Shown: positions 24,481 through 33,367, counted from the stretch's first letter. The stretch is 36,291 nt of DNA from Chloroflexota bacterium (GCA_003577005.1 QEUW01000032.1:1-36291); one strand, 5' to 3'. Translations and numbers: made by a program. The notes: generated from the sequence alone by a model not told the origin.

Positions 24481-25767
24481 ATGACGGCAGCTTCGCGGTT
24501 GCGCACACAAAGCCAGCAGGGTCAGTACGACTGGGGGTTGCTCTCGGTCGTGGTGATGCTATTGGGGCTGGGGCTGGTGATGGTCTTTAGCGCCAGCTAT
24601 GCGCGCGGGCTGGCCGGCTTCGATGACCCGTATTACTTCGCGGTGCGCCAGCTGATCTGGGGCGGGCTCGGCGTGGTGGTCATGATCGTGGCGGCGCGCA
24701 TCCCCTACCGCTGGTGGGAGCGGTGGAGCGTGCCGCTGATGGGGGTGGCGCTGCTCTCGCTGGTGGCTTTGCTCGTTTTTGGCGCCGAACGCTGGGGTTC
24801 GACCCGCACCTACTTTGGCGGCAGCGTCCAGCCGTCGGAGCCGGTGAAGGTGATTGTGATCCTGTACGTGGCGGCCTGGTTGGCGAGCAAGGGCACACGT
24901 ATCCGCGATGTGCGGGTGGGGCTGTTGCCCTTTAGCGTGTTGATGGGGGCCATTTCGGTGCTCATCGTGGCCCAGCCGGAGATCAGCACGGCGATCTTGA
25001 TTGTGGCGACTGCCGGCATCATGTTCTTTATTGCCGGGGCCGAGTTGCGCCAATTGCTGTTGATCCTGGTGGTTGGTACGTTTACTTTTGGTCTGGTGCT
25101 CAACTACAGCAGCTACGCCAAGGGACGGCTCGACCGCTACTGGGAATCGGTCTGGGACCCGATGCAAAGTTCCGAATATCAGGTGCAGCGTTCAGTGGAG
25201 GCGTTGGTCCGGGGTGGCCCTGTCGGTGTGGGCGTGGGCAATGGCAACGCTCAGCTACCCGGTTATTTGCCGTTGAGTTGGAGCGACAACATTTTCGCCA
25301 TTATCGGCGAGGAACTTGGGCTATTGGGCACACTGCTGGTGCTCTTGCTCTTTGCCCTGCTTGCCTATCGCGGGTTACGGATCGCCCTCCGGGCGCCGGA
25401 CCATTTTGGCATGTTGGTGGCGGTAGGGATCACGTCATCGCTGATCTTGCAGGGCATCTTGAATATGGCCGTCGCCGTGGCTGCGTCGCCCCCCACCGGT
25501 GTCACGCTGCCATTTATCAGCTATGGCGGCAGCTCGCTGGTGACTGCGCTGGCCGCGGTTGGGATCCTGCTCAGTATCAGCTACTACAGCACGAGCAAAC
25601 GCGAGCCGGCGGAAGCGGGCGCCAATAGCGAAAGACAGACGTATGCGCGTTTTGATTTCGGGGGGGGGAACCGGCGGTCACGTCTATCCAGCGCTGGCCG
25701 TGGTCGCACAGGTTCCCAAACTGGCCGGCGTACCGCAGGCAAGCGTGGAACCCCAAGGTCAACCTGA
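24481..25767 (+). CDS. ftsW: Peptidoglycan glycosyltransferase FtsW (SEDS family)
   Basis: 428 residues with about ten membrane helices. 'MVFSASYARG' at the N-terminal helix, 'LVAQPEISTAILIVATAGIMFF' type residues, and 'ISYGGSSLVTALAAVGILLSIS' near the end are typical of SEDS polymerases. FtsW polymerises lipid II at the septum with FtsI. The conserved protein ends near 25600; about 50 further residues are a basic Arg/Gly/Ser-rich tail that overlaps murG by 125 bases in another frame. The start at 24481 follows GGTGG; an upstream ATG at 24394 would translate the heptad hairpin. Confidence 0.95.
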   Translation: MTAASRLRTQSQQGQYDWGLLSVVVMLLGLGLVMVFSASYARGLAGFDDPYYFAVRQLIWGGLGVVVMIVAARIPYRWWERWSVPLMGVALLSLVALLVFGAERWGSTRTYFGGSVQPSEPVKVIVILYVAAWLASKGTRIRDVRVGLLPFSVLMGAISVLIVAQPEISTAILIVATAGIMFFIAGAELRQLLLILVVGTFTFGLVLNYSSYAKGRLDRYWESVWDPMQSSEYQVQRSVEALVRGGPVGVGVGNGNAQLPGYLPLSWSDNIFAIIGEELGLLGTLLVLLLFALLAYRGLRIALRAPDHFGMLVAVGITSSLILQGILNMAVAVAASPPTGVTLPFISYGGSSLVTALAAVGILLSISYYSTSKREPAEAGANSERQTYARFDFGGGNRRSRLSSAGRGRTGSQTGRRTAGKRGTPRST

Positions 25768-26941
25768 GATTGGAGAGTGGAGACCAGAGATTGATGCACC
25801 GGCAGATCGTTCTCTGCTCTCTAACACGACAGGGTTGCTTTGGGTTGGCGCAATGGGTAGCATGGAGCGGGCACTGGTAGAGCGCGAGGGTATCCTGTTT
25901 CGGGGTATCGAGACGGGACAGGTGCGAGGGATCAATCCCATGACCGCGCTAAGCAATAGCGCCAAGATGGTCACCGGTGTGCGCCAGAGTTTGGCGTTGA
26001 TTGCCGATTTCCGGCCCGATGTCTGTTTGGTCACCGGCGGCTACGTCTGTGTGCCGGTGGTGGTGGCCTGCCGCATCGCCCGGCGCAAGCGTATCCCGGT
26101 GTTGGTCTATCTGCCGGATATGATGCCGGGTTGGGCAATCCGCACGTTGAGCCTGCTGGCGCAGCGGGTGGCGGTGAGCTTTCCTGCTGCGGCCCGCTAC
26201 TTTGGCGGTAAAGCGCCAAAGGGCAAGGCGGTGGTCACCGGCTACCCGGTACGTGACGAATTGCTAGCGGTTACCGGCTATGGGCGTTTGGAGGCAACTG
26301 CACACCGGCGCAACCGTCTGTGCATGCGCCAACAACTGGCGGATCGGTTACAGCGGCCTACTCTGGCGCCGGGCGCAGATGGGGTACAGCTGCCACTGTT
26401 GCTGGTTACGGGTGGGAGCCAGGGGTCGCGCAACATCAACCGCACGATCTGGGCGGCACTGGCGCAGTTGCTGCCACAGATGCATATCCTCCATCTGGTG
26501 GGTACGCGCGACTGGCCTCTTTTTGAGGCTGAGGCGCCGGCAGCCGGCTTGGCAACGGAGCTAAGCCAGCGCTATCACCCGGTCGCCTATCTGCATGAGG
26601 AGATGGTCCTGGCCCTGGCCGCCGCTGATCTGGCCGTTGCCCGCGCCGGGGCTAGCACCCTGGGCGAGTTTCCGCTGGCGCGGCTCCCTGCCATCCTGGT
26701 TCCGCTGCTGAGTGTCAACCAGCAGCAGAACGCCGAACAGTTGGCGCAGCAAGGGGCAGCGCTGGTCGTCGATGATGCCCGGCTGGGCGAACAACTGGCC
26801 GCTGCGATTCTCGGCCTGGCGCAAGACGAACAGCGGCGCCAGCAAATGGAGCAAGCCTTGTCTACCCTGGCGCAACCCAATGCCGCCCGTGCGATTGCTG
26901 AGGAGTTGGCAAAGCTTGCCACTGGCGCATCAAGCTTATAA
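25643..26941 (+). CDS. murG: UDP-GlcNAc: lipid I N-acetylglucosaminyltransferase
   Basis: 432 residues against a usual 350-380. It converts lipid I to lipid II on the inner face of the membrane. The start 'MRVLISGGGTGGHVYPALAV' is the family N-terminus, and 'LLWVGAMGSMER' (65-76) follows only after about 40 extra residues (23-63). The C-terminal UDP-GlcNAc site is seen in 'VTGGSQGSRNIN' and 'AVARAGASTLGE'. The gene starts inside the end of ftsW (125-base overlap) without a strong ribosome site, so translation may be coupled. The extra N-terminal segment contains a heptad-periodic tract. Confidence 0.95.
   Translation: MRVLISGGGTGGHVYPALAVVAQVPKLAGVPQASVEPQGQPEIGEWRPEIDAPADRSLLSNTTGLLWVGAMGSMERALVEREGILFRGIETGQVRGINPMTALSNSAKMVTGVRQSLALIADFRPDVCLVTGGYVCVPVVVACRIARRKRIPVLVYLPDMMPGWAIRTLSLLAQRVAVSFPAAARYFGGKAPKGKAVVTGYPVRDELLAVTGYGRLEATAHRRNRLCMRQQLADRLQRPTLAPGADGVQLPLLLVTGGSQGSRNINRTIWAALAQLLPQMHILHLVGTRDWPLFEAEAPAAGLATELSQRYHPVAYLHEEMVLALAAADLAVARAGASTLGEFPLARLPAILVPLLSVNQQQNAEQLAQQGAALVVDDARLGEQLAAAILGLAQDEQRRQQMEQALSTLAQPNAARAIAEELAKLATGASSL
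25766..25821 (+). repeat. 7-bp periodic inverted repeat inside murG at the ftsW stop
   Basis: Heptads GAGATTG, GAGAGTG, GAGACCA, GAGATTG run from 25766 to 25793. The 13 bases 25773-25785 pair with 25809-25821 (10 Watson-Crick and 2 G-U). The ftsW TGA (25765-25767) is at its edge. In the murG frame it is translated as part of the extra residues 41-60. Confidence 0.75.
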
Positions 26942-26959
26942 AGACGATTATCGTCCATC

Positions 26960-27733
26960 ATGGCCGTCGAATTCGAGATCGCGATTACCTTTATCGTTTA
27001 TCTACTCTTCTTTGCTTGGCTCGGCTACCGCCGCGGCTTTCGGGCAGAGATGACGGTCTTTCTCGTGGCGCTCTTAGGCTGGATCGGGCTGATGGTCTTT
27101 GGTGATGTGGTTGTGACCCTTGCCAACCTGTTTGGCAAGTTTGTCGCCTTTGCGCTATCCGGCGGATTGGGGGAGGGTGGCGATGCGGCCTTTGAGGCGC
27201 TACGGACGGCGCCAGACGTTATCACGGAGGCCAATCGGGAGAGCTTTCTCTTTGTCATCTGGGTGATCCTGGTGGTGATCACTTATGTTGTCACTACTAC
27301 TCAGGCGACGCAGCGCCGGCAACGCGGTACACCGGTCATTCCGCTGACGCCGGGAGCGCTGGCCGATGCGTTGGCTGGTGTTTTCGCCGGCCAGAGACGA
27401 GCGGCTGCTCCCCCGCCAGACGCCCGGCTGCGAGGGTGGTCTGTGATCTTGGGGATTGCCAATGGGCTGCTCTTTGCTTCGATCTTTTTGCCCCGGCTGC
27501 TGGCGTTGCTGGCGCCGCAGACAGTGGCTTATACGGGCATCCCCGATAGCACTAGCCCGTTCCGCATCTTGGGGGCCGGCCTGCGGGTCGTCTTTGATGC
27601 GATTGGTCAGCTTTGGGAGTTGATTCAGCCACAGGGGTCATGGGTGTTGTTGATCTTGTTGACGTTGTTCCTGATTCTTGTTGCCGGAACGTTGCGTGGC
27701 GGGCGCGGTGGTAACGCTGGAGCAAATTCGTAA
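26960..27733 (+). CDS. CvpA-like membrane protein (first of a tandem pair)
   Basis: 257 residues with about five membrane segments (roughly 7-22, 33-56, 97-113, 163-186, 227-243). The N-terminal 'GYRRGFRAE' (22-30) after the first helix, and 'RGWSVILGIANGLLFASI' (158-175) before a later one, fit the CvpA (colicin V production) family pattern. CvpA is a poorly understood inner-membrane family linked to envelope function. Its place between murG and murC, 18 bases after murG, is not part of the standard dcw order. The call is from motif and topology, so a different small membrane family is possible. A separate linker of about 45 residues rich in Pro, Ala and Arg lies between segments 3 and 4. 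Confidence 0.6.
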   Translation: MAVEFEIAITFIVYLLFFAWLGYRRGFRAEMTVFLVALLGWIGLMVFGDVVVTLANLFGKFVAFALSGGLGEGGDAAFEALRTAPDVITEANRESFLFVIWVILVVITYVVTTTQATQRRQRGTPVIPLTPGALADALAGVFAGQRRAAAPPPDARLRGWSVILGIANGLLFASIFLPRLLALLAPQTVAYTGIPDSTSPFRILGAGLRVVFDAIGQLWELIQPQGSWVLLILLTLFLILVAGTLRGGRGGNAGANS

Positions 27734-27743
27734 GGGCAGGCGC

Positions 27744-28295
27744 ATGGGGCCGGTCGAACTTGTCTTTTTCTCCATTGGCGGCATGGTCATACTGATCGCC
27801 CTGGCGCGGGGCTATAAAGATGAACTGGGTTCGACTTTGATCATCCTGGTCGCCATTCTGGTCTTGAGCTTTTTTGAAGAGCAACTTTTGGGCGTTTTAA
27901 CAACGGTTGGTGAGACACTTTTGGGTACGCAACCGGCGATCAGCGAGACGCGCAATCTCTTTCTGATGTTTGCCTTTCAAGTGATCTTTGCCATCATCGT
28001 CTTTATGGGGTACGCCGGTCGCACGCTGGCCTTTCCAGGAAACGAGGAGCCGCCGCCGCAGGGCACGCTGCTTACGCTGGCAGTGGGTGCGCTCAATGCC
28101 TATCTCATCGCGGGTACGCTCTGGTATTACCTGGATCGCTTTGGCTACCCGGTGCAGTCGATTGGGCTGATCTGCCTGCCTTTGACCACGCTGGCGCAAC
28201 AGTTGGTGCAGGCGCTCCCCCAGCGGCTCTTTGAGTCGCCCACCTATTGGATCGTGCCGGTGGCGGCGCTGTTGATCCTCCGGGTGCGGGGGTAG
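27744..28295 (+). CDS. CvpA-like membrane protein (second of a tandem pair)
   Basis: 183 residues with four or five membrane segments (roughly 5-20, 29-45, 70-92, 109-131, 167-181). 'ARGYKDELGSTLIILVAI' (21-38) mirrors the 'RGFRAEMTVFLVALL' of the gene before it, and 'LAVGALNAYLIAGTLWY' (112-128) fits the second glycine-rich CvpA helix. It is thus probably a diverged paralogue. The ATG at 27744 has AAGGGCAGG just upstream and starts 10 bases after the previous stop, so the pair is co-translated. Function is unknown; the context suggests envelope or division work. Confidence 0.6.
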   Translation: MGPVELVFFSIGGMVILIALARGYKDELGSTLIILVAILVLSFFEEQLLGVLTTVGETLLGTQPAISETRNLFLMFAFQVIFAIIVFMGYAGRTLAFPGNEEPPPQGTLLTLAVGALNAYLIAGTLWYYLDRFGYPVQSIGLICLPLTTLAQQLVQALPQRLFESPTYWIVPVAALLILRVRG

Positions 28296-28307
28296 CCAAG
28301 TAAGGGA

Positions 28308-28375
28308 GTAGGTGTGGTTTCCGTACCGCACGACTCTGATAAGCGAGGAATGTGCGGTATGGAAATCACACCTAC
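28308..28375 (+). repeat. 24-bp hairpin before murC
   Basis: Left arm 28308-28331 and right arm 28352-28375 pair over 24 positions, 22 Watson-Crick and 2 G-U, with a 20-base loop. There is no T-run and no 7-bp periodicity. It separates the CvpA-like pair from murC and ends 23 bases before the murC ATG. The two G-U positions imply it is kept as RNA structure or decayed slightly. Confidence 0.9.
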
Positions 28376-28398
28376 GGCAGAGGTAACGTGAGGATCGA

Positions 28399-29874
28399 AT
28401 GGCAGTGCAGCAGAATAGGAATGGCGTGGTAAAAAGTTGGCAAGAGCGATTGGTGGCGCAGGATCGGACGCTGCGGGTCCACCTGCTGGGAATTGGTGGG
28501 GCAGGGTTGAGTGCAATTGCTCGCGTGCTTCACGAGCAAGGATTCGTCGTCAGCGGGAGTGACCGGCAGAACAGCGCCGTGACCCAGCGTCTGGCCGGTC
28601 TGGGTATCCGGGTGTTGGCCGGACAGCAGGCCGAGAACCTGACCGCAGCGCCACCGGCGGAACGGCCCGATGTGGTGCTGATCAGCAGCGCGGTGGATGG
28701 CGCCAACCCAGAACGGCAGGCAGCCGAGACATTGGGGATTCCTGTAGTGAAACGGGCCGATTTTCTGCCGGTGTTGCTTGCCAACCGCACGGTGATCGCC
28801 GTGGCCGGCACTGCGGGCAAGAGCACGACGACTGCTATGATCGTCAAGCTGTTGCGCGACCGCGGTCGCGACATCGGCTACATCATCGGCGCCGATCTGC
28901 CGAGCTATGGCAACGCCGCCGCCGGTCGCGACCCGCTCTTCGTGGTCGAGGCCGACGAGTATGACCACATGTTTCTGGGGCTGCGACCGGCGGTGGCCGT
29001 CATTACCAATGTGGTGTGGGATCACCCGGATTGCTACCCAACCGCCGAGCGTTTCTGGCAGGCATTTCACCAGTTCGTGACGCTCGTCCCAGACGACGGG
29101 CTGGTGGTCACGTGTGTCGATGACCCGGGCGCGCTGCGGCTCTATGAGCAGCGCCGGTCGCCGGGTCCGCGGTGGGTGACCTACGGGCTTGGCGCATCCG
29201 CTGACCTGCGGGCTACCGGTCTGCGCACAGGTCCAGGTGAACAGGTGGCCGATCTGGTCTCGCAGCAGGCGCCAGTTGGAGAACTCATCTTGGCGGCGCC
29301 CGGCGCTCACAATGTGTGCAACGCCTTGGCTTCGCTGGCGGTCGCTGATTTTTGCCATGTATCCCTTCACACGGCGCTAGAGAGCCTGCGCACTTTTGGG
29401 GGAACAGCCCGTCGCTTTGAGGTCAAGGGCGAGATCAACGGTATCATCATCATCGACGACTATGCGCATCACCCGCTCAAGGTGCAGGCGACGCTGGCCG
29501 CCGCCCGCAGCCGTTACCCTGGCCGGCGGGTTTGGGCGGTCTTCCAGCCGCACACCTATAGCCGCACCAAAGAACTGCTGGCGGATTTTGCCCAGAGCTT
29601 TAGCGATGCTGACAGCCTGATTGTCACTGACATCTACGCCGCCCGTGAGAAAGATGACGGCACCATTCATGCTCGCGATCTGGTAGCGGCGACCGGCCAT
29701 CCACAGGCGCGGTACATAGGCCGTCTGGAGGATACCACCGAGCACCTGGCGGAAGCGGTGCGGCCAGCCGATGTGGTGGTCGTCATGGGCGCCGGAGATA
29801 GCAGCCGGGTGACAACGCTGTTGGTGGAGCGGCTGAGGCAGAATGGGAAACCCGGAGTGCAGAATGCGGAATAA
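28399..29874 (+). CDS. murC: UDP-N-acetylmuramate--L-alanine ligase
   Basis: 491 residues. '[18 protein letters not shown]' (27-44) is the nucleotide-sugar domain of MurC. The ATP loop reads 'GTAGKSTTT' (137-145) where E. coli has GTHGKTTTT; the Walker Lys is kept but His becomes Ala and Thr becomes Ser. 'ADEYDHMFL' and 'DDYAHHP' complete the family motifs. It joins L-Ala to UDP-MurNAc. GAGG lies 7-10 bases before the ATG. The last ten residues are encoded by a heptad repeat, and murB follows at once. Confidence 0.95.
   Translation: MAVQQNRNGVVKSWQERLVAQDRTLRVHLLGIGGAGLSAIARVLHEQGFVVSGSDRQNSAVTQRLAGLGIRVLAGQQAENLTAAPPAERPDVVLISSAVDGANPERQAAETLGIPVVKRADFLPVLLANRTVIAVAGTAGKSTTTAMIVKLLRDRGRDIGYIIGADLPSYGNAAAGRDPLFVVEADEYDHMFLGLRPAVAVITNVVWDHPDCYPTAERFWQAFHQFVTLVPDDGLVVTCVDDPGALRLYEQRRSPGPRWVTYGLGASADLRATGLRTGPGEQVADLVSQQAPVGELILAAPGAHNVCNALASLAVADFCHVSLHTALESLRTFGGTARRFEVKGEINGIIIIDDYAHHPLKVQATLAAARSRYPGRRVWAVFQPHTYSRTKELLADFAQSFSDADSLIVTDIYAAREKDDGTIHARDLVAATGHPQARYIGRLEDTTEHLAEAVRPADVVVVMGAGDSSRVTTLLVERLRQNGKPGVQNAE
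29838..29872 (+). repeat. 7-bp periodic tract forming the end of murC
   Basis: Five heptads: GCAGAAT, GGGAAAC, CCGGAGT, GCAGAAT, GCGGAAT. GCAGAAT recurs exactly 21 bases apart. The tract encodes the MurC tail and supplies the T of its TAA stop. I found no clear complementary arm in murB. Confidence 0.6.
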
Positions 29875-29883
29875 GTGTGCGTG

Positions 29884-30870
29884 ATGGAAGGATTGCAGGG
29901 ATTGGATATTCGCCAACCGGCTGCGTTCGGCGTGCAGATCCGCCAAAAGGTTACGCTGGCCGAGTTTACGACTATCAAGGCCGGGGGGGTGGCTGATTAT
30001 TTTGCCGTCGCTACCACGGTCGATCAGTTGATCAAGCTCGTACGCTGGGCGCGGGCTGTGGCGCTGCCCTATCTGATTCTAGGGGGTGGCAGCAACATCT
30101 TGATCAGCGATGCTGGTGTGTGTGGGCTGGTGATCTACAACCGCTGCCGGACTGTGCGCATCGACGCGGCTCCGTTCCAGTGCTTCGGCCCGGTGGACGA
30201 GCGCAGGTATCTCTTTGCCGAGAGCGGTGCGGCCATGGCCGGTGTCGCCCGCACCACGATCAAGGCCGGGCTGGCCGGGTTGGAATGGGCGGTGAGCGTG
30301 CCCGGTACGGTAGGCGGGGCCGTGGTCGGCAACGCCGGCGCCCACGGCGGTGAGGTCAAGGACAGTTTGGAGGATACGCTGGTCATCGACGAAGAGGGAA
30401 CCGTCCGCTCATTCGCACTGGCCGAATTGGCGTACGCCTACCGCGACAGCACGCTCAAACGGCGCCAGCCGCTGCGGGCCGGCTTTGGGCCGGTGGTGCT
30501 CAGCGCCAATTTTCGCCTCACCCCCGGCGACCCCGCAGAACTAAGTGAGCGAGCCGAACGCTTTCTTGCTCACCGGCGGCAGACTCAGCCGGTCGAGCCA
30601 AGTTTGGGCAGCACCTTTGTCAACCCACCGGGCGATTACGCCGGCCGTCTGATCGAAGAGGCAGGGCTTAAGGGCGCCCGTGTCGGTGGCGCCGAGGTGA
30701 GCCGGATACACGCCAATTTTATCGTCAATCCTGCCGGGGTTGGGGGCGCCACGGCGACCAATGTGATTGCCCTGATCCGGCAGATCCAGGCGACGGTGGA
30801 ACAACGCTGCGGCGTCAAGCTAGAGCCAGAGGTACAGTTGGTGGGAGAGTGGGAGAGCGGTAATGAATAA
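29884..30870 (+). CDS. murB: UDP-N-acetylenolpyruvoylglucosamine reductase
   Basis: 328 residues. MurB reduces UDP-GlcNAc-enolpyruvate to UDP-MurNAc with NADPH and bound FAD. 'GGGSNIL' and '[19 protein letters not shown]' form the FAD site; 'SLGSTFVNP' carries the catalytic serine; '[22 protein letters not shown]' type residues and the C-terminal 'LEPEVQLVG' with the catalytic Glu complete it. Starts at GTG 29875, GTG 29881 and ATG 29884 are possible, since all are close to the murC stop and none has a strong ribosome site. Confidence 0.95.
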   Translation: MEGLQGLDIRQPAAFGVQIRQKVTLAEFTTIKAGGVADYFAVATTVDQLIKLVRWARAVALPYLILGGGSNILISDAGVCGLVIYNRCRTVRIDAAPFQCFGPVDERRYLFAESGAAMAGVARTTIKAGLAGLEWAVSVPGTVGGAVVGNAGAHGGEVKDSLEDTLVIDEEGTVRSFALAELAYAYRDSTLKRRQPLRAGFGPVVLSANFRLTPGDPAELSERAERFLAHRRQTQPVEPSLGSTFVNPPGDYAGRLIEEAGLKGARVGGAEVSRIHANFIVNPAGVGGATATNVIALIRQIQATVEQRCGVKLEPEVQLVGEWESGNE

Positions 30871-30873
30871 AGG

Positions 30874-30970
30874 AGTAATCGGTAACAAGTAAGTTGTAAG
30901 TATGAATGGTATGCGGGCAGTGTGTGCCCATGGGCAATTACCGATTACCGATTACTTGTTACCTATTACA
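30874..30970 (+). repeat. 7-bp periodic hairpin between murB and ddl
   Basis: Left heptads TAATCGG, TAACAAG, TAAGTTG, TAAGTAT start at 30876. Right heptads AATTACC, GATTACC, GATTACT, TGTTACC, TATTACA run 30936-30970. The 18 bases 30875-30892 pair with 30952-30969 with one mismatch. A small GGGCA/TGCCC stem sits in the loop. Confidence 0.9.
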
Positions 30971-30985
30971 AGATAAGAGATTGCA

Positions 30986-32125
30986 ATGAGAAAAGAACGT
31001 TCGATGCGCGTAGGTGTAATCTTTGGGGGCCGTAGCGGCGAACATGAGGTGTCGCTCGCCAGCGCACGCAATGTGATGGAGGCGCTGAGCAAGGCCGGCC
31101 ACACTGTCATCCCCATTGGGATCACGCCGCACGGGCGCTGGCTGACCGATGGGCGTGTGCTTTTGCAGTTGGGCGGCCCGGCGAGCCAGACGCAGGGGCG
31201 GGAGTTGGCCGTTGCCAACGAAGATCCACAAGCCGAAGACCCGTGGGCGCTCTTGCCACAGGGCGCGGGGGGCGCCCGCTTGCCGGCCACCGATGTGGTC
31301 TTTCCCGTGTTGCACGGTCCCTACGGGGAAGATGGGACGGTACAAGGGCTGTTGGAGATGGCCAATATTCCTTACGTGGGTTCGGGAGTTCTGGCGAGCG
31401 CAGTGGCGATGGACAAGGCGGTGGCGAAACATCTCTTCGCCCAGGCCGGCATCCGCCAAGCAGCGTACCAGATGGTGATGCGCAAACGCTGGCACACTGA
31501 GCCAGACGCGGTGTTGGCCGACATGGAGCAGCACCTGGCCTATCCCCTGTTTGTCAAACCGGCCAATCTGGGCAGCAGCATCGGCGTGAGCAAGGCGCGC
31601 AATCGTGGCGAACTGGGCGATAGCATCACGCTGGCGTGCCGATTTGACCGCAAAGTGCTGGTCGAAGCGGCGGTGCCCAATGCACGGGAGATCGAAGTAA
31701 GCGTTCTGGGCAACGACGAGCCCATCGTGAGCATCCCCGGCGAGATCGTGCCGGGCAACGAGTTCTATGACTATGCCGCCAAGTATCTGGACGACAACAG
31801 CCAGTTGCTCATCCCCGCGCCGATCACCGAGGCGCAGGTGCGTGAAGTCCAGGCGATGGCGCTCCGCGCCTATCAGGCGGCCGATTGCGCCGGCCTGGCT
31901 CGCGTTGATTTTTTGCTCGACGATGCCAGCGGCGCATTCTATCTGAACGAGATCAACACAATGCCGGGCTTTACCCGCATCAGCATGTATCCCAAGCTGT
32001 GGGAAGCCAGCGGCATTTCATATCCAGAGTTGGTAGACCGGCTCATTGAACTAGCGTTGGAGCGCCATGAAGATCGGATGCAAAACGCCACGACGCGAAC
32101 TGTGAGCCAAGACAACGGCGGATGA
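30986..32125 (+). CDS. ddl: D-alanine--D-alanine ligase
   Basis: 379 residues, ATP-grasp fold. '[15 protein letters not shown]' at the N-terminus binds the first D-Ala; '[14 protein letters not shown]' and '[15 protein letters not shown]' follow; '[16 protein letters not shown]' is the ATP-grasp loop and '[10 protein letters not shown]' the Mg-binding end. The omega loop reads 'EFYDYAAKY'. Tyr at this place goes with D-Ala-D-Ala synthesis, whereas Phe is found in D-Ala-D-Lac ligases such as that of Leuconostoc. A start at ATG 31004 (MRVGVIFGG) is also possible. It supplies the dipeptide used by MurF. Confidence 0.95.
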   Translation: MRKERSMRVGVIFGGRSGEHEVSLASARNVMEALSKAGHTVIPIGITPHGRWLTDGRVLLQLGGPASQTQGRELAVANEDPQAEDPWALLPQGAGGARLPATDVVFPVLHGPYGEDGTVQGLLEMANIPYVGSGVLASAVAMDKAVAKHLFAQAGIRQAAYQMVMRKRWHTEPDAVLADMEQHLAYPLFVKPANLGSSIGVSKARNRGELGDSITLACRFDRKVLVEAAVPNAREIEVSVLGNDEPIVSIPGEIVPGNEFYDYAAKYLDDNSQLLIPAPITEAQVREVQAMALRAYQAADCAGLARVDFLLDDASGAFYLNEINTMPGFTRISMYPKLWEASGISYPELVDRLIELALERHEDRMQNATTRTVSQDNGG

Positions 32126-32203
32126 GAACAACAGCGAGGCCCAGCAGGCGCCCCGACAGCAACTTCAGAACGTCTCTAGCGGCTGATAGGAACAGTTGAA
32201 CGG

Positions 32204-33196
32204 ATGGGTCGAGAGCCAGGGAACCCCACAATGACGGGCAAGACGCTCGAGCATACGCCAGCAGCACGTCGGGCTGGACCAAAGGGCCAACCACCGAAGG
32301 CGCCCGCAAGCCGGCCAACACCTCCGGCGGCGCTCTACCCGGTGGCTCCGGTCGCAAACAGCCCTGGTGGTGCGCAGCAGCGCCGGAAGCGCCAGGTCGC
32401 CCGCACCATGCGCCGCTTCGAGGCCGCTGTGGCGCGGCTGCCAAAGCCAACATTGCGGCGCCAGAATGCGCCAGCGACCGGTGAGGCGACGAGGATCTGG
32501 CCCGTGCGCACGCTGCTCGCCCTGGCGTTACTGTTGGCGCTGGCGGTCGCCGCCGGCTATCTGCACAATGACCCGCGCTGGTTTGTCTATCGCGAGACGG
32601 TGCAGATCAACGGTCTCACCTATCTAGACGCTGAAGAAATCTATGCCGCCAGCGGGGTGGATAGCTGGCACATTTTGTGGTTGCGGGCGTCGGTGATCCG
32701 CGAGCGGTTGCGGGCGCTCCCCTTTGTGGAAGAGGCTCACGTTGACATCGGCTTCCCAAACGAGGTCAGGCTCGACATTGTGGAGGCTGAGCCGGTGGCG
32801 CTCTGGGTGACAAACGACCAAACGTTTTGGCTGATGCCCGATGGGTCGGCGTTGCCCATGACCGATAAACGGTATGACCAGCTCCCTCCCCTCATCGACC
32901 CGCAAGGTGATGCGCGTGTGGTGGGGCGCACAGGCCGGATGGCGCTAGACCCGCTCGTCCTGGGGGCCGCCTGGTCGTTGTGGGCAAGGATGCCCGAAAT
33001 CAGCCAACTTCGTTTCAACCAGGATTACGGGCTCAATTTTCACCTGCCAGGTACGCTTACCTGGGTCTATTGGGGCGATGGTGCAAATATCGACAGCAAG
33101 TTTGCCCATCTGGAGGCGGTCCAAAGGCTCATTGCTGACGGCGAAACCAGACCGCAAGTCATCGACCTGCGTTTTGAACGGCCGTACGTTCACTAG
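32204..33196 (+). CDS. ftsQ: Cell division protein FtsQ/DivIB
   Basis: 330 residues. A long basic, Pro-rich cytoplasmic N-terminus of about 95 residues leads to one membrane helix (about 100-117, 'LLALALLLALAVAAGYL'). A POTRA domain follows ('VQINGLTYLDAEEIYAASGV' to 'VRLDIVEAEPVALW'), then the FtsQ domain ending in 'VIDLRFERPYVH', a typical FtsQ C-terminus. It links FtsL/B to the division site on the outer face. A second ATG nine codons in (32231, with AGGG upstream) may be the true start. It is placed normally before ftsA. Confidence 0.92.
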   Translation: MGREPGNPTMTGKTLEHTPAARRAGPKGQPPKAPASRPTPPAALYPVAPVANSPGGAQQRRKRQVARTMRRFEAAVARLPKPTLRRQNAPATGEATRIWPVRTLLALALLLALAVAAGYLHNDPRWFVYRETVQINGLTYLDAEEIYAASGVDSWHILWLRASVIRERLRALPFVEEAHVDIGFPNEVRLDIVEAEPVALWVTNDQTFWLMPDGSALPMTDKRYDQLPPLIDPQGDARVVGRTGRMALDPLVLGAAWSLWARMPEISQLRFNQDYGLNFHLPGTLTWVYWGDGANIDSKFAHLEAVQRLIADGETRPQVIDLRFERPYVH

Positions 33197-33237
33197 GTTC
33201 TGTTGACATTTGCGTGGTGATGATGGGTGAAGCTCCC

Positions 33238-33326
33238 GTTGCACCTGCAAGGTGCGATGCACGTACCTGTGCAACATCCTCGTCCATAGGTGCAACGCAC
33301 TTGGAAAGTGCATCGCACCTATGGAC
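33238..33326 (+). repeat. Two overlapping hairpins in the ftsQ-ftsA gap
   Basis: GTTGCAC (33238-33244) pairs with GTGCAAC (33269-33275). A second stem pairs 33282-33302 with 33306-33326 (12 bp, a 3-base internal mismatch, then 6 bp, loop GGA). GGTGCGATGCAC at 33251-33262, in the first hairpin, is also the exact complement of 33308-33319 in the second, so the two folds can compete. The region ends 41 bases before the ftsA start. Confidence 0.8.
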
Positions 33327-33367
33327 AGTCTGGGGGTCCCGCTGGGCCCCGCATTTGGAGGTTTTGG

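Noticed and set aside
33203..33231. Promoter for ftsA from a perfect TTGACA at 33203-33208
   Set aside because: No -10-like hexamer lies 15-19 bases downstream.
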